Assembly: GCA_913776195.1 (NCBI GenBank) | Contig: CAJYMH010000027.1 | Location: forward strand, 16,093 to 80,092 | Origin: an uncultured Caulobacter sp. | Lineage (GTDB): Bacteria > Pseudomonadota > Alphaproteobacteria > Caulobacterales > Caulobacteraceae | Direction of reading: 5' to 3' | DNA: 64,000 nt | In this document: positions 32,864 through 43,390 of the stretch, piece by piece | Layout: every line of letters begins with the position of its first letter | Position numbering within the stretch: position 1 is the first letter of the stretch | The notes under the pieces: model-generated | What the model was told of the DNA's origin: nothing | Databases searched by the model: none | Seen by the model: only the letters and a program-made list of their open reading frames with translations | Made by a program: the position numbers and the translations under genes

Positions 32864-34363
32864 ATGTTCTCCAAGCCCCGCGCCGATCTCGTCGCCAACA
32901 CCGCCGCCTATGAGAACGAGCCGCTGGTCAAGGCCACGGGCTTCCGTGAGTACGACGCGCGCTGGCTGTTCGGGCCGGAGATCAACCTGCTGGGCATCCA
33001 GGCCCTGGGCCTGGGCCTGGGCACCTACATCCAGGAGCTGGGCCAGAAGCGCATCGTGGTCGGCCACGACTTCCGCTCCTACTCCCTGTCGATCAAGCAG
33101 GCCCTGACGCTCGGCCTGCTGTCGGCCGGCTGCGAGGTTCTGGACATCGGTCTGGCCGTCTCGCCCATGGCCTATTTCGCCCAGTTCGACCTGGACGCCC
33201 CCTGCGTCGCCATGGTCACCGCCAGCCACAACGAAAACGGCTGGACCGGCGTGAAGATGGGCGCCCAGAAGCCCCTCACCTTCGGCCCGGACGAGATGGG
33301 TCGTCTGAAGGACATCGTTCTGAACGGCGAGTTCGTGGAGCGTGAAGGCGGCAAACTGACCCGCGTGGACGGCGTGGCCGAGCGCTACATCGCCGACGCC
33401 GCCAGCCGTGTGAAGGTCTCCCGCCCGCTGAAAGTCATCGCCGCCTGCGGCAATGGCACTGCCGGCGCCTTCGCCCCCGAGGCGCTGAAGCGCATGGGCG
33501 TCGAGGTGATACCGATGGACGCCGAGCTGGACTTCACCTTCCCGCGCTACAACCCGAACCCCGAAGACCACGAGATGCTGATGGAGATGGCCAAGGCCGT
33601 TCGTGAGCATGGCGCCGACCTGGCCTTCGGCTTCGATGGAGACGGCGACCGCTGCGGCGTGGTCGATGACGAAGGCGAGGAGATCTACGCCGACAAGATC
33701 GGCCTGATGCTGGCCCGCGACCTGGCCCCGCTGCACAAGGGCGCGACCTTCATCGTCGATGTGAAATCGACCGGCCTCTACGCCACCGACCCGATCCTGG
33801 CCGAGAACGGCTGCACCACCGTCTACTGGAAGACCGGCCACAGCTACATCAAGCGCAAGACCGCCGAGCTGGACGCCCTGGCCGGCTTCGAAAAGAGCGG
33901 CCACTTCTTCCTGGCCGGCGAGCTGGGCCGCGGCTACGACGACGGCCTGATCGCCGCCGCCGCCATCCTGGGCATGCTGGAACGCAACCCGGGCAAGAAG
34001 CTGTCGGACCTCAAAAAAGCTCTGCCGATCGCCTACACCTCCCTGACCATGTCGCCCAAGTGCGCCGACGAGGTGAAGTACAAGGTCGTCGAGGACGTGG
34101 TGAAGGAGTACGAGGCGCTGGGTAAGGCCGGCGGCTCGATCCTGGGCCGCAAGATCAAGGACGTCATCACCGTCAACGGCGTGCGCGTCGCCCTGGAAGA
34201 TGGCTCCTGGGTCCTGGTCCGCGCCAGCTCCAACAAGCCTGAATTGGTGGTCGTGGTCGAAAGCACGCAGTCGGAAGACGACATGCGCGACCTGTTCCAC
34301 AAGGAAGTGAAGCCGCGTCTCGGCAAGCATTCCGAGGTCGGCAAGTACAATCAGGAAATCTGA
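32864..34363 (+). CDS. Phosphomannomutase / phosphoglucomutase
   Basis: 499 aa alpha-D-phosphohexomutase. The catalytic phosphoserine is Ser121 in MVTASHNENGWTG, the metal loop is FGFDGDGDRCG, the sugar-specificity loop is FEKSGHF, and the C-terminal phosphate-binding motif is VRASSNKPELVV. It interconverts 6- and 1-phosphates of mannose or glucose, supplying GDP-mannose or UDP-glucose for envelope polysaccharide. Most similar in plan to the AlgC/ManB group. A strong terminator follows. Confidence 0.92.
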   Translation: MFSKPRADLVANTAAYENEPLVKATGFREYDARWLFGPEINLLGIQALGLGLGTYIQELGQKRIVVGHDFRSYSLSIKQALTLGLLSAGCEVLDIGLAVSPMAYFAQFDLDAPCVAMVTASHNENGWTGVKMGAQKPLTFGPDEMGRLKDIVLNGEFVEREGGKLTRVDGVAERYIADAASRVKVSRPLKVIAACGNGTAGAFAPEALKRMGVEVIPMDAELDFTFPRYNPNPEDHEMLMEMAKAVREHGADLAFGFDGDGDRCGVVDDEGEEIYADKIGLMLARDLAPLHKGATFIVDVKSTGLYATDPILAENGCTTVYWKTGHSYIKRKTAELDALAGFEKSGHFFLAGELGRGYDDGLIAAAAILGMLERNPGKKLSDLKKALPIAYTSLTMSPKCADEVKYKVVEDVVKEYEALGKAGGSILGRKIKDVITVNGVRVALEDGSWVLVRASSNKPELVVVVESTQSEDDMRDLFHKEVKPRLGKHSEVGKYNQEI

Positions 34364-34391
34364 AGCGCCCGCCTTCGAGGCGCACAAATGG

Positions 34392-34420
34392 ACGGGCGGC
34401 TTCGGTCGCCCGTTTTCATT
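34392..34420 (+). terminator. Terminator of the phosphohexomutase gene
   Basis: A stem ACGGGCGGC/GTCGCCCGT closed by a C(TTCG)G tetraloop (34401-34404) is followed by TTTCATTT. A textbook rho-independent terminator. Confidence 0.9.
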
Positions 34421-34439
34421 TCAGGTCTGAACGGCGGGT

Positions 34440-34595
34440 CTAGCCGCCCCAGCCGAACCAGCGGGCGATGACCATATAAGCCGCCACCCAGAACACACCG
34501 CACAGAACGCTAAGCACAAGCAGGCAGCTTATGGCGTATCGGCCATTGCTGCGAACCGCCGGCTGCTGGCCGGCGGCGGCGAGATGTCGCCGCAT
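34440..34595 (-). CDS. Small single-helix membrane protein
   Basis: 51 aa. A basic N-terminal half (MRRHLAAAGQQPAVRSNGRY) is followed by one membrane helix (CLLVLSVLCGVFWVAAYMVI) and the end ARWFGWGG. The ATG is preceded by GGGAG at good spacing. The topology suggests a C-terminal membrane anchor. No family recognised. Convergent with the phosphohexomutase and divergent from the DUF969 operon. Confidence 0.55.
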   Translation of the reverse strand: MRRHLAAAGQQPAVRSNGRYAISCLLVLSVLCGVFWVAAYMVIARWFGWGG

Positions 34596-34785
34596 GTTTC
34601 GCTCCCATTCTTTCTTTCGTCTGGACGGTCGAGCGGCCAGATCGATTCGATGCTGACACGTTGTTGAAAACCCGCAAGGGCCACGCGCGATTTCGTGAAG
34701 CTTCTGCGACCAACGTCCATAGCTCCAGGCGCTTGCCCTCACCGCCCCTTCCCCTAGTCTCCCCCTCCGTCGCAAAGGGGGGCCC

Positions 34786-35451
34786 ATGCTGACTCTGTTG
34801 GGGATCGCAGTCGTGGTCGTGGGCTTCGTCGCCCGGATCAATCCGCTGCTGGTGGTGGTCGCCGCCGCATTGGTCACCGGCCTCGCCGGCGGCATGGGGC
34901 CGCTGGAGGTGCTCGCCCTCTTCGGCAAGGCCTTCAAGGAGAACCGCTACGTCTCCCTGCTGTGGCTGGTCCTGCCCGCCATCGGCTTGCTGGAGCGCTA
35001 CGGCCTGCAGGAACGGGCCAAGGCTCTGATCGGCGGGCTGAAGGCCGCCACCACCGGCCGCATCTTGCTCCTCTATTTCGGCATTCGCCAGATCACCTCG
35101 GCCCTGGGCCTGACCTCGCTGGGCGGTCACCCGCAGATGGTCCGCCCCCTGGTCGCTCCCATGGCCGAAGCCGCCGCCGAAACCCATGGCCTGACCGACG
35201 ACGAAACCCGCCAGAAGGTGCGCGCCATGTCCGCGGCCACCGACAACATCGGCCTGTTCTTCGGCGAGGACATCTTCATCGCCATCGGCTCGATCCTGCT
35301 GATGGTGGGTTTCCTGCAGCAGAACGGCATCGTGGTTGAACCCCTGCACCTGTCGGTCTGGGCCATCCCCACCGCCATCGTCGCCTTCGTCGTCCACGGA
35401 ACACGGCTGGCGCTATTCGACCGCAAACTGAAGGCCGGAGCCGCCAAATGA
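34786..35451 (+). CDS. DUF969 integral membrane protein, permease-pair subunit
   Basis: 221 aa with about six membrane helices (LTLLGIAVVVVGFVARINPL; VVVAAALVTGLAGGMGPLEV). The conserved loop FKENRYVSLLWLVLPAIGLLERYGLQERA and segment TSALGLTSLGGHPQMVRPLV are diagnostic of DUF969. DUF969 and DUF979 proteins are consistently encoded together and are thought to form a transporter. Links to pyroglutamate or peptide metabolism have been suggested from gene neighbourhoods. First gene of a three-gene operon. Overlaps the next by ATGA. Confidence 0.88.
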   Translation: MLTLLGIAVVVVGFVARINPLLVVVAAALVTGLAGGMGPLEVLALFGKAFKENRYVSLLWLVLPAIGLLERYGLQERAKALIGGLKAATTGRILLLYFGIRQITSALGLTSLGGHPQMVRPLVAPMAEAAAETHGLTDDETRQKVRAMSAATDNIGLFFGEDIFIAIGSILLMVGFLQQNGIVVEPLHLSVWAIPTAIVAFVVHGTRLALFDRKLKAGAAK

Positions 35452-36404
35452 TCGGCCTCGAAGTCCTCTACGCCATCGCCGGCGCCCTGTTCGGCGCCAT
35501 CGCCCTGCTCAGCGGCCTCGACCGCAGCAACAGCCGGCGCTGGCAGAATGCCGCCTTCTGGGGACTGTTCTCGGCCTGCTTCCTATTCGGCTCCCACCTG
35601 CCGAACGCCGCGAACGGCGTCATGGCCGTCGGCCTGGTCATCGTCGGCGGCCTGGGAGGCTGGCGGCGGGGCGAGCCGCAGACCACCACCGTCGAGCAGC
35701 GTCAGGCCAGCGCCGCGACCCACCGCAACCGCCTGTTCCTCTGCGCGCTCATCATCCCGGTCGTCGCCCTAGCCGGGACCATGCTGTTCAAGCATCTGAC
35801 CTTCGGCGGCGTGCATCCCGTCGATCCGAAGCAGGCGACGCTGGTGTCCCTGGTGCTCGGCATCATCCTGTCGCTGGCGGTCGCCATGCCCATGCTACGC
35901 GCCCGTCCGACCGAACCGCTGCAGGAAGGCCGCCGCCTGTTCGATCAGGTGGGCTGGGCCCTGCTCCTGCCGCAGATGCTGGCGGCCCTCGGCGCGGTCT
36001 TCGCCGCCGCCGGGGTGGGCGAGGCGGTCGGCGCCCTGACCACCGCCTGGCTGCCGGAGGGCTCGCAGCTCGCCGCCGTGGTCACCTACACGCTGGGCAT
36101 GGCGCTCTTCACCATGGTCATGGGCAACGCCTTCGCCGCCTTCCCAGTGATGACCGCCGGGGTCGGCCTGCCGCTGATCGTCCTGAAGTTTGGCGGCGAT
36201 CCGGCGATCATGTGCGCCATCGGCATGCTGTCGGGCTTCTGCGGCACGCTGATGACCCCCATGGCCGCCAACTTCAACCTTGTCCCCGCCGCTCTGCTGG
36301 AGCTGAAGGACAAGAACGGGGTCATCAAGGCCCAGGTCCCCACCGCCCTCATCCTGCTCTTCGCCAACACAGTGCTGATGTATGTCCTCGTCTTCCGTTT
36401 CTGA
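35448..36404 (+). CDS. DUF979 integral membrane protein, permease-pair subunit
   Basis: 318 aa with nine to ten predicted membrane segments. Characteristic DUF979 stretches are SACFLFGSHLPNAANGVMAV, MVMGNAFAAFPVMTAGVGLP and GFCGTLMTPMAANFNLVPAA. It likely forms the larger subunit of a membrane transporter with the DUF969 protein, whose stop it overlaps. Its own 3' end overlaps the DUF2891 start by 23 bases, so all three genes are tightly coupled. Confidence 0.88.
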   Translation: MIGLEVLYAIAGALFGAIALLSGLDRSNSRRWQNAAFWGLFSACFLFGSHLPNAANGVMAVGLVIVGGLGGWRRGEPQTTTVEQRQASAATHRNRLFLCALIIPVVALAGTMLFKHLTFGGVHPVDPKQATLVSLVLGIILSLAVAMPMLRARPTEPLQEGRRLFDQVGWALLLPQMLAALGAVFAAAGVGEAVGALTTAWLPEGSQLAAVVTYTLGMALFTMVMGNAFAAFPVMTAGVGLPLIVLKFGGDPAIMCAIGMLSGFCGTLMTPMAANFNLVPAALLELKDKNGVIKAQVPTALILLFANTVLMYVLVFRF

Positions 36405-37377
36405 GGCCGTCGCCTCAAAGTTCGCGTCCATCGCCCTCGGCCATGTGACCCGCCCGTGGCCCTACAAGGCCGACCACGTGATGGACGGCGAGGCCGACGT
36501 GGTCGCGCCGCGCGTCCTGCACCCGATCTTCTTCGGCAGCTTCGACTGGCACTCCTGCGTCCATGGCTATTGGACCCTGGCGACTCTGCTGCGCCTGCAT
36601 CCTCAGATTCCGCAGGCGCCGGCCATCCGCGCCCTTTTCGACGACGCGTTCACCGCAGCAAAGGTCGAGACCGAGCGCGCCTATCTCGACCGCCCGCTGA
36701 GCCGCGGGTTCGAACGGCCCTACGGCTGGGCCTGGCTGCTGATGCTGGCGGCGGAGTTGGACCGCCACGACGCCCCCTGGGGCGCGGCCTTAAAGCCGCT
36801 AGCCCTGGCCTTCGCCGACCGGTTCAAGGCCTTCCTGCCCAAGGCGACCTATCCCATCCGGGTCGGCACGCACTTCAACACCGCCTTCGCCCTGACCCTT
36901 ACGCTGGAGTGGGCGCAAGCCAGCGACCCGGCCCTCGCCGATCTGTGCCGCGAGACAGCGCAAGGCTGGTACGGCGAGGACGCCGACTGCCAGGCCTGGG
37001 AGCCCAGCGGCGATGAGTTCCTGTCCTCAGCCCTGATGGAGGCCGAATGCATGCGCCGCATGCTGTCGGCGGACGACTTCAAGACCTGGTTCGCCGCCTT
37101 CCTGCCGCGCGTGGCGCAGCAGTCCCCGGCGACCCTGTTCACCCCCGCCACGGTCAGCGACCGCAGCGACGGCAAGATCGCCCACCTGGACGGCCTGAAC
37201 CTGTCGCGCGCCTGGTGCTGGCGCGGCATCGCTTCGACCCTGGACGGAGATACGAAAGCCGCCGCCCTGGAGGCCGCCGAGCGCCACATGAACGACGCCC
37301 TGCCCCATGTGGCCGGCGACTACATGGGCGAGCACTGGCTGGCCAGCTTCGCCCTGCTGGCGATGCTGGCGGAGTGA
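36382..37377 (+). CDS. DUF2891 protein
   Basis: 331 aa soluble, mostly helical protein without signal peptide. Family hallmarks are HPIFFGSFDWHSCVHGYWTL, FERPYGWAWLLMLAAEL, YPIRVGTHFNTAF, CQAWEPSGDEFLSSALMEAE and HLDGLNLSRAWCWRGIA. Conserved His, Trp, Glu and Arg residues in these motifs look like an active site of an (alpha/alpha)-barrel enzyme, but no activity is established. The start ATG lies inside the DUF979 gene. Coupling to a predicted permease suggests it processes the imported compound. Confidence 0.88.
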   Translation: MSSSSVSEAVASKFASIALGHVTRPWPYKADHVMDGEADVVAPRVLHPIFFGSFDWHSCVHGYWTLATLLRLHPQIPQAPAIRALFDDAFTAAKVETERAYLDRPLSRGFERPYGWAWLLMLAAELDRHDAPWGAALKPLALAFADRFKAFLPKATYPIRVGTHFNTAFALTLTLEWAQASDPALADLCRETAQGWYGEDADCQAWEPSGDEFLSSALMEAECMRRMLSADDFKTWFAAFLPRVAQQSPATLFTPATVSDRSDGKIAHLDGLNLSRAWCWRGIASTLDGDTKAAALEAAERHMNDALPHVAGDYMGEHWLASFALLAMLAE

Positions 37378-37385
37378 CACCCAAA

Positions 37386-37476
37386 CCCGCTCACCCCGGC
37401 GAAGGCCGGGGCCCAGGTGAAGTCCTGCTGACTCACCGGATGAATCGGGGTCCCGGCCTTCGCCGGGAATGAGCGG
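37386..37476. repeat. Intergenic palindromic repeat, family B
   Basis: Arms CCGCTCACCCCGGCGAAGGC and GGCCTTCGCCGGGAATGAGC flank a ~40-base centre (GAAGTCCTGCTGACTCACCG). It lies between the convergent DUF2891 and glmM genes. Same family as 14202, 53979 and 62269. Centre closest to the 53979 copy. Confidence 0.8.
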
Positions 37477-37483
37477 AGTTAGA

Positions 37484-38839
37484 TCACGCCGCCGCCGCCT
37501 TCACCGCGCCGGCGATCTCTTTCACTAGCTGCTTCACCAGCTTTTCGTCATCGCCCTCGGCCATGACGCGGATCAGGGGCTCGGTCCCCGACGCGCGGAC
37601 CAGCACGCGGCCCGAGCCGTTCAGCTTGCCTTCCGCGTCGGCGATCGCGGCCTTGACCTTGTCATGCTCAAGCGGCTTGGCGCCGGCGGCGAAGCGGACG
37701 TTCTCCAGCTTCTGCGGCACGGGCTCGAACTGGCGGGCCAGCTTGCTCATCGGCTCGCCGCTGTCGACCAGCACGGCCAGCACCTGCAGGGCCGCGATCA
37801 GGCCGTCGCCCGTGGTCGAGAAGTCCGACAGGATCACGTGGCCCGACTGCTCGCCGCCCAGGTTGAAGCCGCCCTCGCGCATCCGCGCCATGACATAGCG
37901 GTCGCCCACGCCGGTGCGCTCCAGCTTCAGCCCCTTGGACGCCATGAGGCGCTCCAGCCCCAGGTTCGACATCACCGTGGCCACCACGCCGCCGCCCTTC
38001 AGCAGGCCGCGCTTGGCGTAGGCGCAAGCGATGATCGCCATGATCTGGTCGCCGTCGACCACCAGGCCGTTCTCGTCGCAGATCACCAGCCGGTCGGCGT
38101 CGCCGTCCAGGGCGATGCCGATGTCGGCGCGGTACTCCTTCACCGCCTTGGCCATGGCGGCCGGGTGGGTCGAACCGCAGTCGGCGTTGATGTTCACCCC
38201 GTCCGGGTCGACGCCCACCGGGATCACCTCGGCGCCCAGTTCGTACAGGACGGTCGGCGCGACCTTGTAGGCGGCGCCGTTGGCCCCATCGATCACCACG
38301 CGAAGGCCGGACAGGTTCATCTGGCGCGGGAAGGTCGCCTTGACGATCTCAACATAACGGGCCTGGGCGTCGTCGATGCGCTTGACCCGACCCAGGGCCG
38401 CCGGCGTCGCCAGACCCTCCTGCAGACCCTCGTCCATGTAGGACTCGATCTCGGCCTCCTGGGCGTCCGACAGCTTGTAGCCGTCCGGCCCGAACAGCTT
38501 GATGCCGTTGTCCGCGAAGTTGTTGTGGCTGGCGCTGATCATCACGCCCAGGTCCGCGCGCATGGAGCGGGTCATCATCGCCACCGCCGGCGTCGGCAGC
38601 GGTCCGAACAGACGCACGTCCATGCCCACGCTGGTGAAGCCCGCCACCAGGGCCGGCTCGATCATGTAGCCCGACAGGCGGGTGTCCTTGCCGATCACCA
38701 CCAGGTGCCGGCGGTCGTCGCGCGAGCGGAACAGCTTGCCCGCCGCCAGACCCACGCGCAGCGCCACTTCGGCGGTCATGGGATGCTGGTTGGCCTGACC
38801 GCGGATGCCGTCGGTGCCGAAGTAAGAGCGCTTGGCCAT
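37484..38839 (-). CDS. glmM: Phosphoglucosamine mutase
   Basis: 451 aa. Converts glucosamine-6-phosphate to glucosamine-1-phosphate for UDP-GlcNAc. The start at [17 protein letters not shown] gives the conserved family N terminus; a 27-residue upstream extension is rejected. Catalytic phosphoserine Ser104 in [13 protein letters not shown], metal loop ALDGDADRL, specificity loop GGEQSGH, phosphate-binding [11 protein letters not shown]. Divergent from glmS, which provides its substrate. Confidence 0.96.
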   Translation of the reverse strand: MAKRSYFGTDGIRGQANQHPMTAEVALRVGLAAGKLFRSRDDRRHLVVIGKDTRLSGYMIEPALVAGFTSVGMDVRLFGPLPTPAVAMMTRSMRADLGVMISASHNNFADNGIKLFGPDGYKLSDAQEAEIESYMDEGLQEGLATPAALGRVKRIDDAQARYVEIVKATFPRQMNLSGLRVVIDGANGAAYKVAPTVLYELGAEVIPVGVDPDGVNINADCGSTHPAAMAKAVKEYRADIGIALDGDADRLVICDENGLVVDGDQIMAIIACAYAKRGLLKGGGVVATVMSNLGLERLMASKGLKLERTGVGDRYVMARMREGGFNLGGEQSGHVILSDFSTTGDGLIAALQVLAVLVDSGEPMSKLARQFEPVPQKLENVRFAAGAKPLEHDKVKAAIADAEGKLNGSGRVLVRASGTEPLIRVMAEGDDEKLVKQLVKEIAGAVKAAAA

Positions 38840-38980
38840 AGGTCGGAGACTCGTGCGAAACGAAGCGAAATGCAGATTTATGCGGGTGATGGAGAACCGG
38901 GTGATAAAGCCCAGCTCCAAGCCTGCGTCGCGGCAGGATTAAACCCGTCCGCGGCTTTCGACAAAGGATCAAAGCGTTCC

Positions 38981-40801
<1,821 letters not shown>

Positions 40802-40836
40802 CGCATTCGCCGCAGCCGCACATCTGGACGGCCCCG

Positions 40837-40858
40837 CCGCATCAGCTCCATGATGCGG
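40837..40858 (+). other. Hairpin after glmS
   Basis: Perfect 8-bp stem CCGCATCA/TGATGCGG with loop GCTCCA, 36 bases after the glmS stop and 18 bases before the GTG of the next gene. No T-tract, so if it terminates at all it is weak. It may stabilise the upstream mRNA. Confidence 0.35.
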
Positions 40859-40876
40859 TCGATGGGGTGTATCTGA

Positions 40877-41737
40877 GTGAAGCTTCTGACTTTCGGCCAC
40901 GGCTATACGGCCCGGGCCCTCGCCAAGCGTCTTTCCGTGACCGGCTGGGCCACGATCGCCGTCGCCCGCGATGGGGAGCGCGCCGGCGAACTGCGCGCCG
41001 AGGGGCTCCAGGCCGTCGCTGGCGATGACCGTCCGGCCCTGATCGCGGCGCTGCAGGGCGTCTCGGCGATCCTGATCTCCGCTCCGCCGACGCCCGACGG
41101 TTGTCCCGGCCTCAATACCCTGGTCCCCGCCCTGGCCGAAGCCCAGGCCTTCCCGGACTGGATCGGCTACCTGTCCACCACCGGCGTCTATGGCGACCTG
41201 CGCGGCGGCTGGGCCTTCGAGACAAGCCCCCTGCCCGCCGCCTCGCCCGAGGGCGCCCGCCGCGTCGCCGCAGAACGCGACTGGATGCAGGTGGGCCGCG
41301 GCATGGGCCTGACCGTCCAGGCCTTCCGCCTGCCCGGCATCTACGGCCCTGGCCGCAGCGCCTTCGACCGCCTGCGCGACGGCACGGCCCGCCGCATGGT
41401 CAAGCCGGGCCAGATCTTCTCGCGCATCCATGTGGACGACATCGCCGCCGCCCTGGCCGCCTCAATCGCCGCCCCTTGCGCCGGTCGCCGCTACAATCTT
41501 TGCGACGACGAGCCCTGCGCGCCGCAGGACGTGGTGCTGCACGCCGCCGAACTTCTTGGCATGGCCCCGCCGCCTATCACTTTGTTCGACCCGGACAAGC
41601 TGCCCGCCGCTGCTCTCCGCTTCTACGCGGAGAGCAAGCGCGTCTCGAACGCCAGGGCGAAGGCGGAGCTCGGCTGGCTGCCTGCCTATCCGACCTATCG
41701 CGAAGGGCTGAGGGCCGTTCTGGCGGCGGGGGGATAG
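40877..41737 (+). CDS. NAD(P)-binding epimerase/dehydratase-like protein
   Basis: 286 aa atypical extended SDR (YeeZ-like). The start is GTG. The N-terminal nucleotide site is LLTFGHGYTARALAKRL, and the mid-region has YLSTTGVYGDLRGGW (Ser-Thr-Thr...Tyr resembles the catalytic region), FRLPGIYGPGRSAF, FSRIHVDDIAAAL and YNLCDDEP. The classical YxxxK is replaced by the VYGD context without the downstream Lys, typical of atypical SDRs. Probably acts on a nucleotide sugar or is a non-catalytic NAD sensor. Confidence 0.85.
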   Translation: MKLLTFGHGYTARALAKRLSVTGWATIAVARDGERAGELRAEGLQAVAGDDRPALIAALQGVSAILISAPPTPDGCPGLNTLVPALAEAQAFPDWIGYLSTTGVYGDLRGGWAFETSPLPAASPEGARRVAAERDWMQVGRGMGLTVQAFRLPGIYGPGRSAFDRLRDGTARRMVKPGQIFSRIHVDDIAAALAASIAAPCAGRRYNLCDDEPCAPQDVVLHAAELLGMAPPPITLFDPDKLPAAALRFYAESKRVSNARAKAELGWLPAYPTYREGLRAVLAAGG

Positions 41738-41776
41738 GGGATCCGACAGCGATGATCGGAACCCCGCGCCATCACC

Positions 41777-42511
41777 TCATACCTGGGCCAGACCGCCATC
41801 GACGAAGACTTCGCCGCCGGTCATGAAGCTGCTGTCGGACGAGGCAAGGAAGGCCGCCACCGCCCCTGTTTCAGAAGCATCGCCCATGCGCCCGAGCACG
41901 GTGGAGGCGCCGATCTGGGCCGCTCCTTCGTCGCCCAGAACCTCCATCGCCAACTCCGTCGTGATGGGGCCCGGAGACATTACATTGACGCGGATGCCCG
42001 TACCCTTGAGATCCAGCGCCCAACTGCGCGCCAGATTGCGGACGGCGGCTTTCGTGGCGCTATAGATGCTGAACGCCGGCGTTCCCATCACCCCTGTGCT
42101 CGATCCGGTCAGGATGATCGACGCCCCCGCCCCCATCAGCGGCAGGGCCTTCTGCACGGTGAAGACCAGCCCCTTCACATTGAGATCGAAAATCTGGTCG
42201 TAGTGCTCGGGCGTGATCTCGCCCAACTTCGCGAACGATCCTGTTCCGGCGTTGGCCAGCAGGATGTCCACCCCGCCCCGCTCTACCTTCACCGTCTCGT
42301 AGAGGCGATCAAGGTCGCCAAGATCGGTCACCGACCCGCGCACTGCTCGCGCGTTCGGACCCAGTTGCTTCAGGGCGGCGTCCAGCACGTCCTGGCGGCG
42401 GCCGAAGATGTAGACGAACGCGCCTTCTTCGATGAAGCGCTTGGCCGCGCCCAGTCCGATACCGGTCCCGCCGCCTGTAACCACCGCCGTCTTGCCGTTA
42501 AGTCTGCTCAT
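41777..42511 (-). CDS. Short-chain dehydrogenase/reductase
   Basis: 244 aa classical SDR. Cofactor motif TGGGTGIGLGAA, NAG motif LLANAGTGS, catalytic Ser in ILTGSSTGVMG and YxxxK as YSATK. ATG at 42511 (MSRLNGKTAVV) is preferred because AAGGAG lies just upstream; a second ATG five codons earlier overlaps that site. Divergently paired with an HxlR regulator, the usual arrangement for an electrophile- or substrate-induced oxidoreductase. Confidence 0.92.
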   Translation of the reverse strand: MSRLNGKTAVVTGGGTGIGLGAAKRFIEEGAFVYIFGRRQDVLDAALKQLGPNARAVRGSVTDLGDLDRLYETVKVERGGVDILLANAGTGSFAKLGEITPEHYDQIFDLNVKGLVFTVQKALPLMGAGASIILTGSSTGVMGTPAFSIYSATKAAVRNLARSWALDLKGTGIRVNVMSPGPITTELAMEVLGDEGAAQIGASTVLGRMGDASETGAVAAFLASSDSSFMTGGEVFVDGGLAQV

Positions 42512-42562
42512 GATGTGCTCCTTCATTGAGGTTGCACTCAGCTGGCGGCGCGCCTACCTATC

Positions 42563-42589
42563 GGCAAGTATGCACCTTTTGGTAAGTAT
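42563..42589. promoter_or_regulatory. Direct repeats in the SDR-HxlR divergent promoter
   Basis: GGCAAGTAT (42563-42571) and GGTAAGTAT (42581-42589) repeat with an 18-base period immediately before the HxlR start. They are a candidate binding site for the HxlR protein, controlling both genes. Confidence 0.5.
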
Positions 42590-42596
42590 CAAGAAT

Positions 42597-43016
42597 ATGT
42601 CAAAGAAGCTCGCCCTCCCACATACCCCGCCTTCGGTGGACGGCTGCACGCCGACCCTGCCGGGCTTCACCTGCGGGCTCGACGCCACGCTTCGGCTGAT
42701 CTCCGGCAAGTGGAAGCCGCTGATCCTGTACTTCCTCGCCCAAGGCGGTCCGACCCGTTACGGCGAGCTGCGGCGCGCCATCCGCGACGTCAGCGACAAG
42801 GTGCTGATCCAGCAGCTCAAGGAGCTCGAGGCCGACGATCTGGTGAAGCGGACCGACTACAAGGAGATTCCTCCGAGGGTCGATTACAGCCTCACGCCCC
42901 TGGGCATTAGCCTCGCTCAGGCCCTCGTGCCGCTCTGCACCTGGGGTACGGAAAACATGGCCGAGGTCGCGCGCGTCTTCTCGCAAAGAGAGGCCTGGAG
43001 CCGCAAGGCGGGCTGA
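42597..43016 (+). CDS. HxlR-family winged-helix regulator
   Basis: 139 aa. The HxlR winged helix spans CGLDATLRLISGKWKPLILY, GPTRYGELRRAIRDVSDKVL, QQLKELEADDLVKRTDYKE and VDYSLTPLGISLAQALVPLC. Two N-terminal cysteines, C17 and C26, lie just before the recognition domain, where related YodB/HypR/QorR-type regulators have a redox- or quinone-sensing Cys. The start at 42597 leaves the direct repeats outside the gene; an in-frame ATG at 42570 would place one of them in it. Confidence 0.9.
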   Translation: MSKKLALPHTPPSVDGCTPTLPGFTCGLDATLRLISGKWKPLILYFLAQGGPTRYGELRRAIRDVSDKVLIQQLKELEADDLVKRTDYKEIPPRVDYSLTPLGISLAQALVPLCTWGTENMAEVARVFSQREAWSRKAG

Positions 43017-43051
43017 ACTTCGACGTCCAAGATAACACCCTTGACTCATTT

Positions 43052-43071
43052 CGATGATTAGCTAATCATCG
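43052..43071. promoter_or_regulatory. Perfect 20-bp palindrome, operator of the ArsR-family autorepressor
   Basis: CGATGATTAGCTAATCATCG is perfectly self-complementary. It lies 4 bases before the regulator's ATG and covers the space between a TTGACT -35 element (43041-43046) and the presumed start of transcription, so a bound repressor would block the promoter. The mRNA may be leaderless. Confidence 0.8.
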
Positions 43072-43075
43072 CAAT

Positions 43076-43390
43076 ATGAGCCAGGTTTTCAGAGCCCTCT
43101 CCGATCCGACCCGCCGACGGGTGCTGCTGCTCCTGCGCGGCGGGCCGATGAGCGCGGGCGAGCTCAGCGACCAATTCGACGTCTCCAAGCCGACCATGTC
43201 GGCGCACTTCGCGGTGCTGAAGGAGGCCGATCTGATCCATGCTGAAAAGTTCGGCAAATCAATCATCTACCACTTGAAGCTCTCGGTGCTCGAAGAGGCG
43301 TTGTTGGGCTTCGTCCATTCCTTCGGCATGGGCGCCGAGCCCGAAACCCCGGCCGCCCCGAAGTCAGCCCCCAAAGCGGAGACCGCGTGA
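43076..43390 (+). CDS. ArsR-family autorepressor, SdpR-like
   Basis: 104 aa winged-helix repressor ([78 protein letters not shown]). No metal-binding cysteines, which fits the SdpR subgroup rather than metal-sensing ArsR proteins. A Pro/Ala-rich tail ends in a stop that overlaps the next gene (TGATG). The next gene encodes an SdpI-like membrane protein, the usual SdpR partner. Confidence 0.9.
   Translation: MSQVFRALSDPTRRRVLLLLRGGPMSAGELSDQFDVSKPTMSAHFAVLKEADLIHAEKFGKSIIYHLKLSVLEEALLGFVHSFGMGAEPETPAAPKSAPKAETA

Noticed and set aside
38840-38980. glmS ribozyme between glmM and glmS
   Set aside because: The ribozyme class is Firmicutes-type, and the 141-base interval shows no matching structure.
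40837-40858. Rho-independent terminator after glmS
   Set aside because: The hairpin is perfect but no T-tract follows, so it is listed only as a hairpin.
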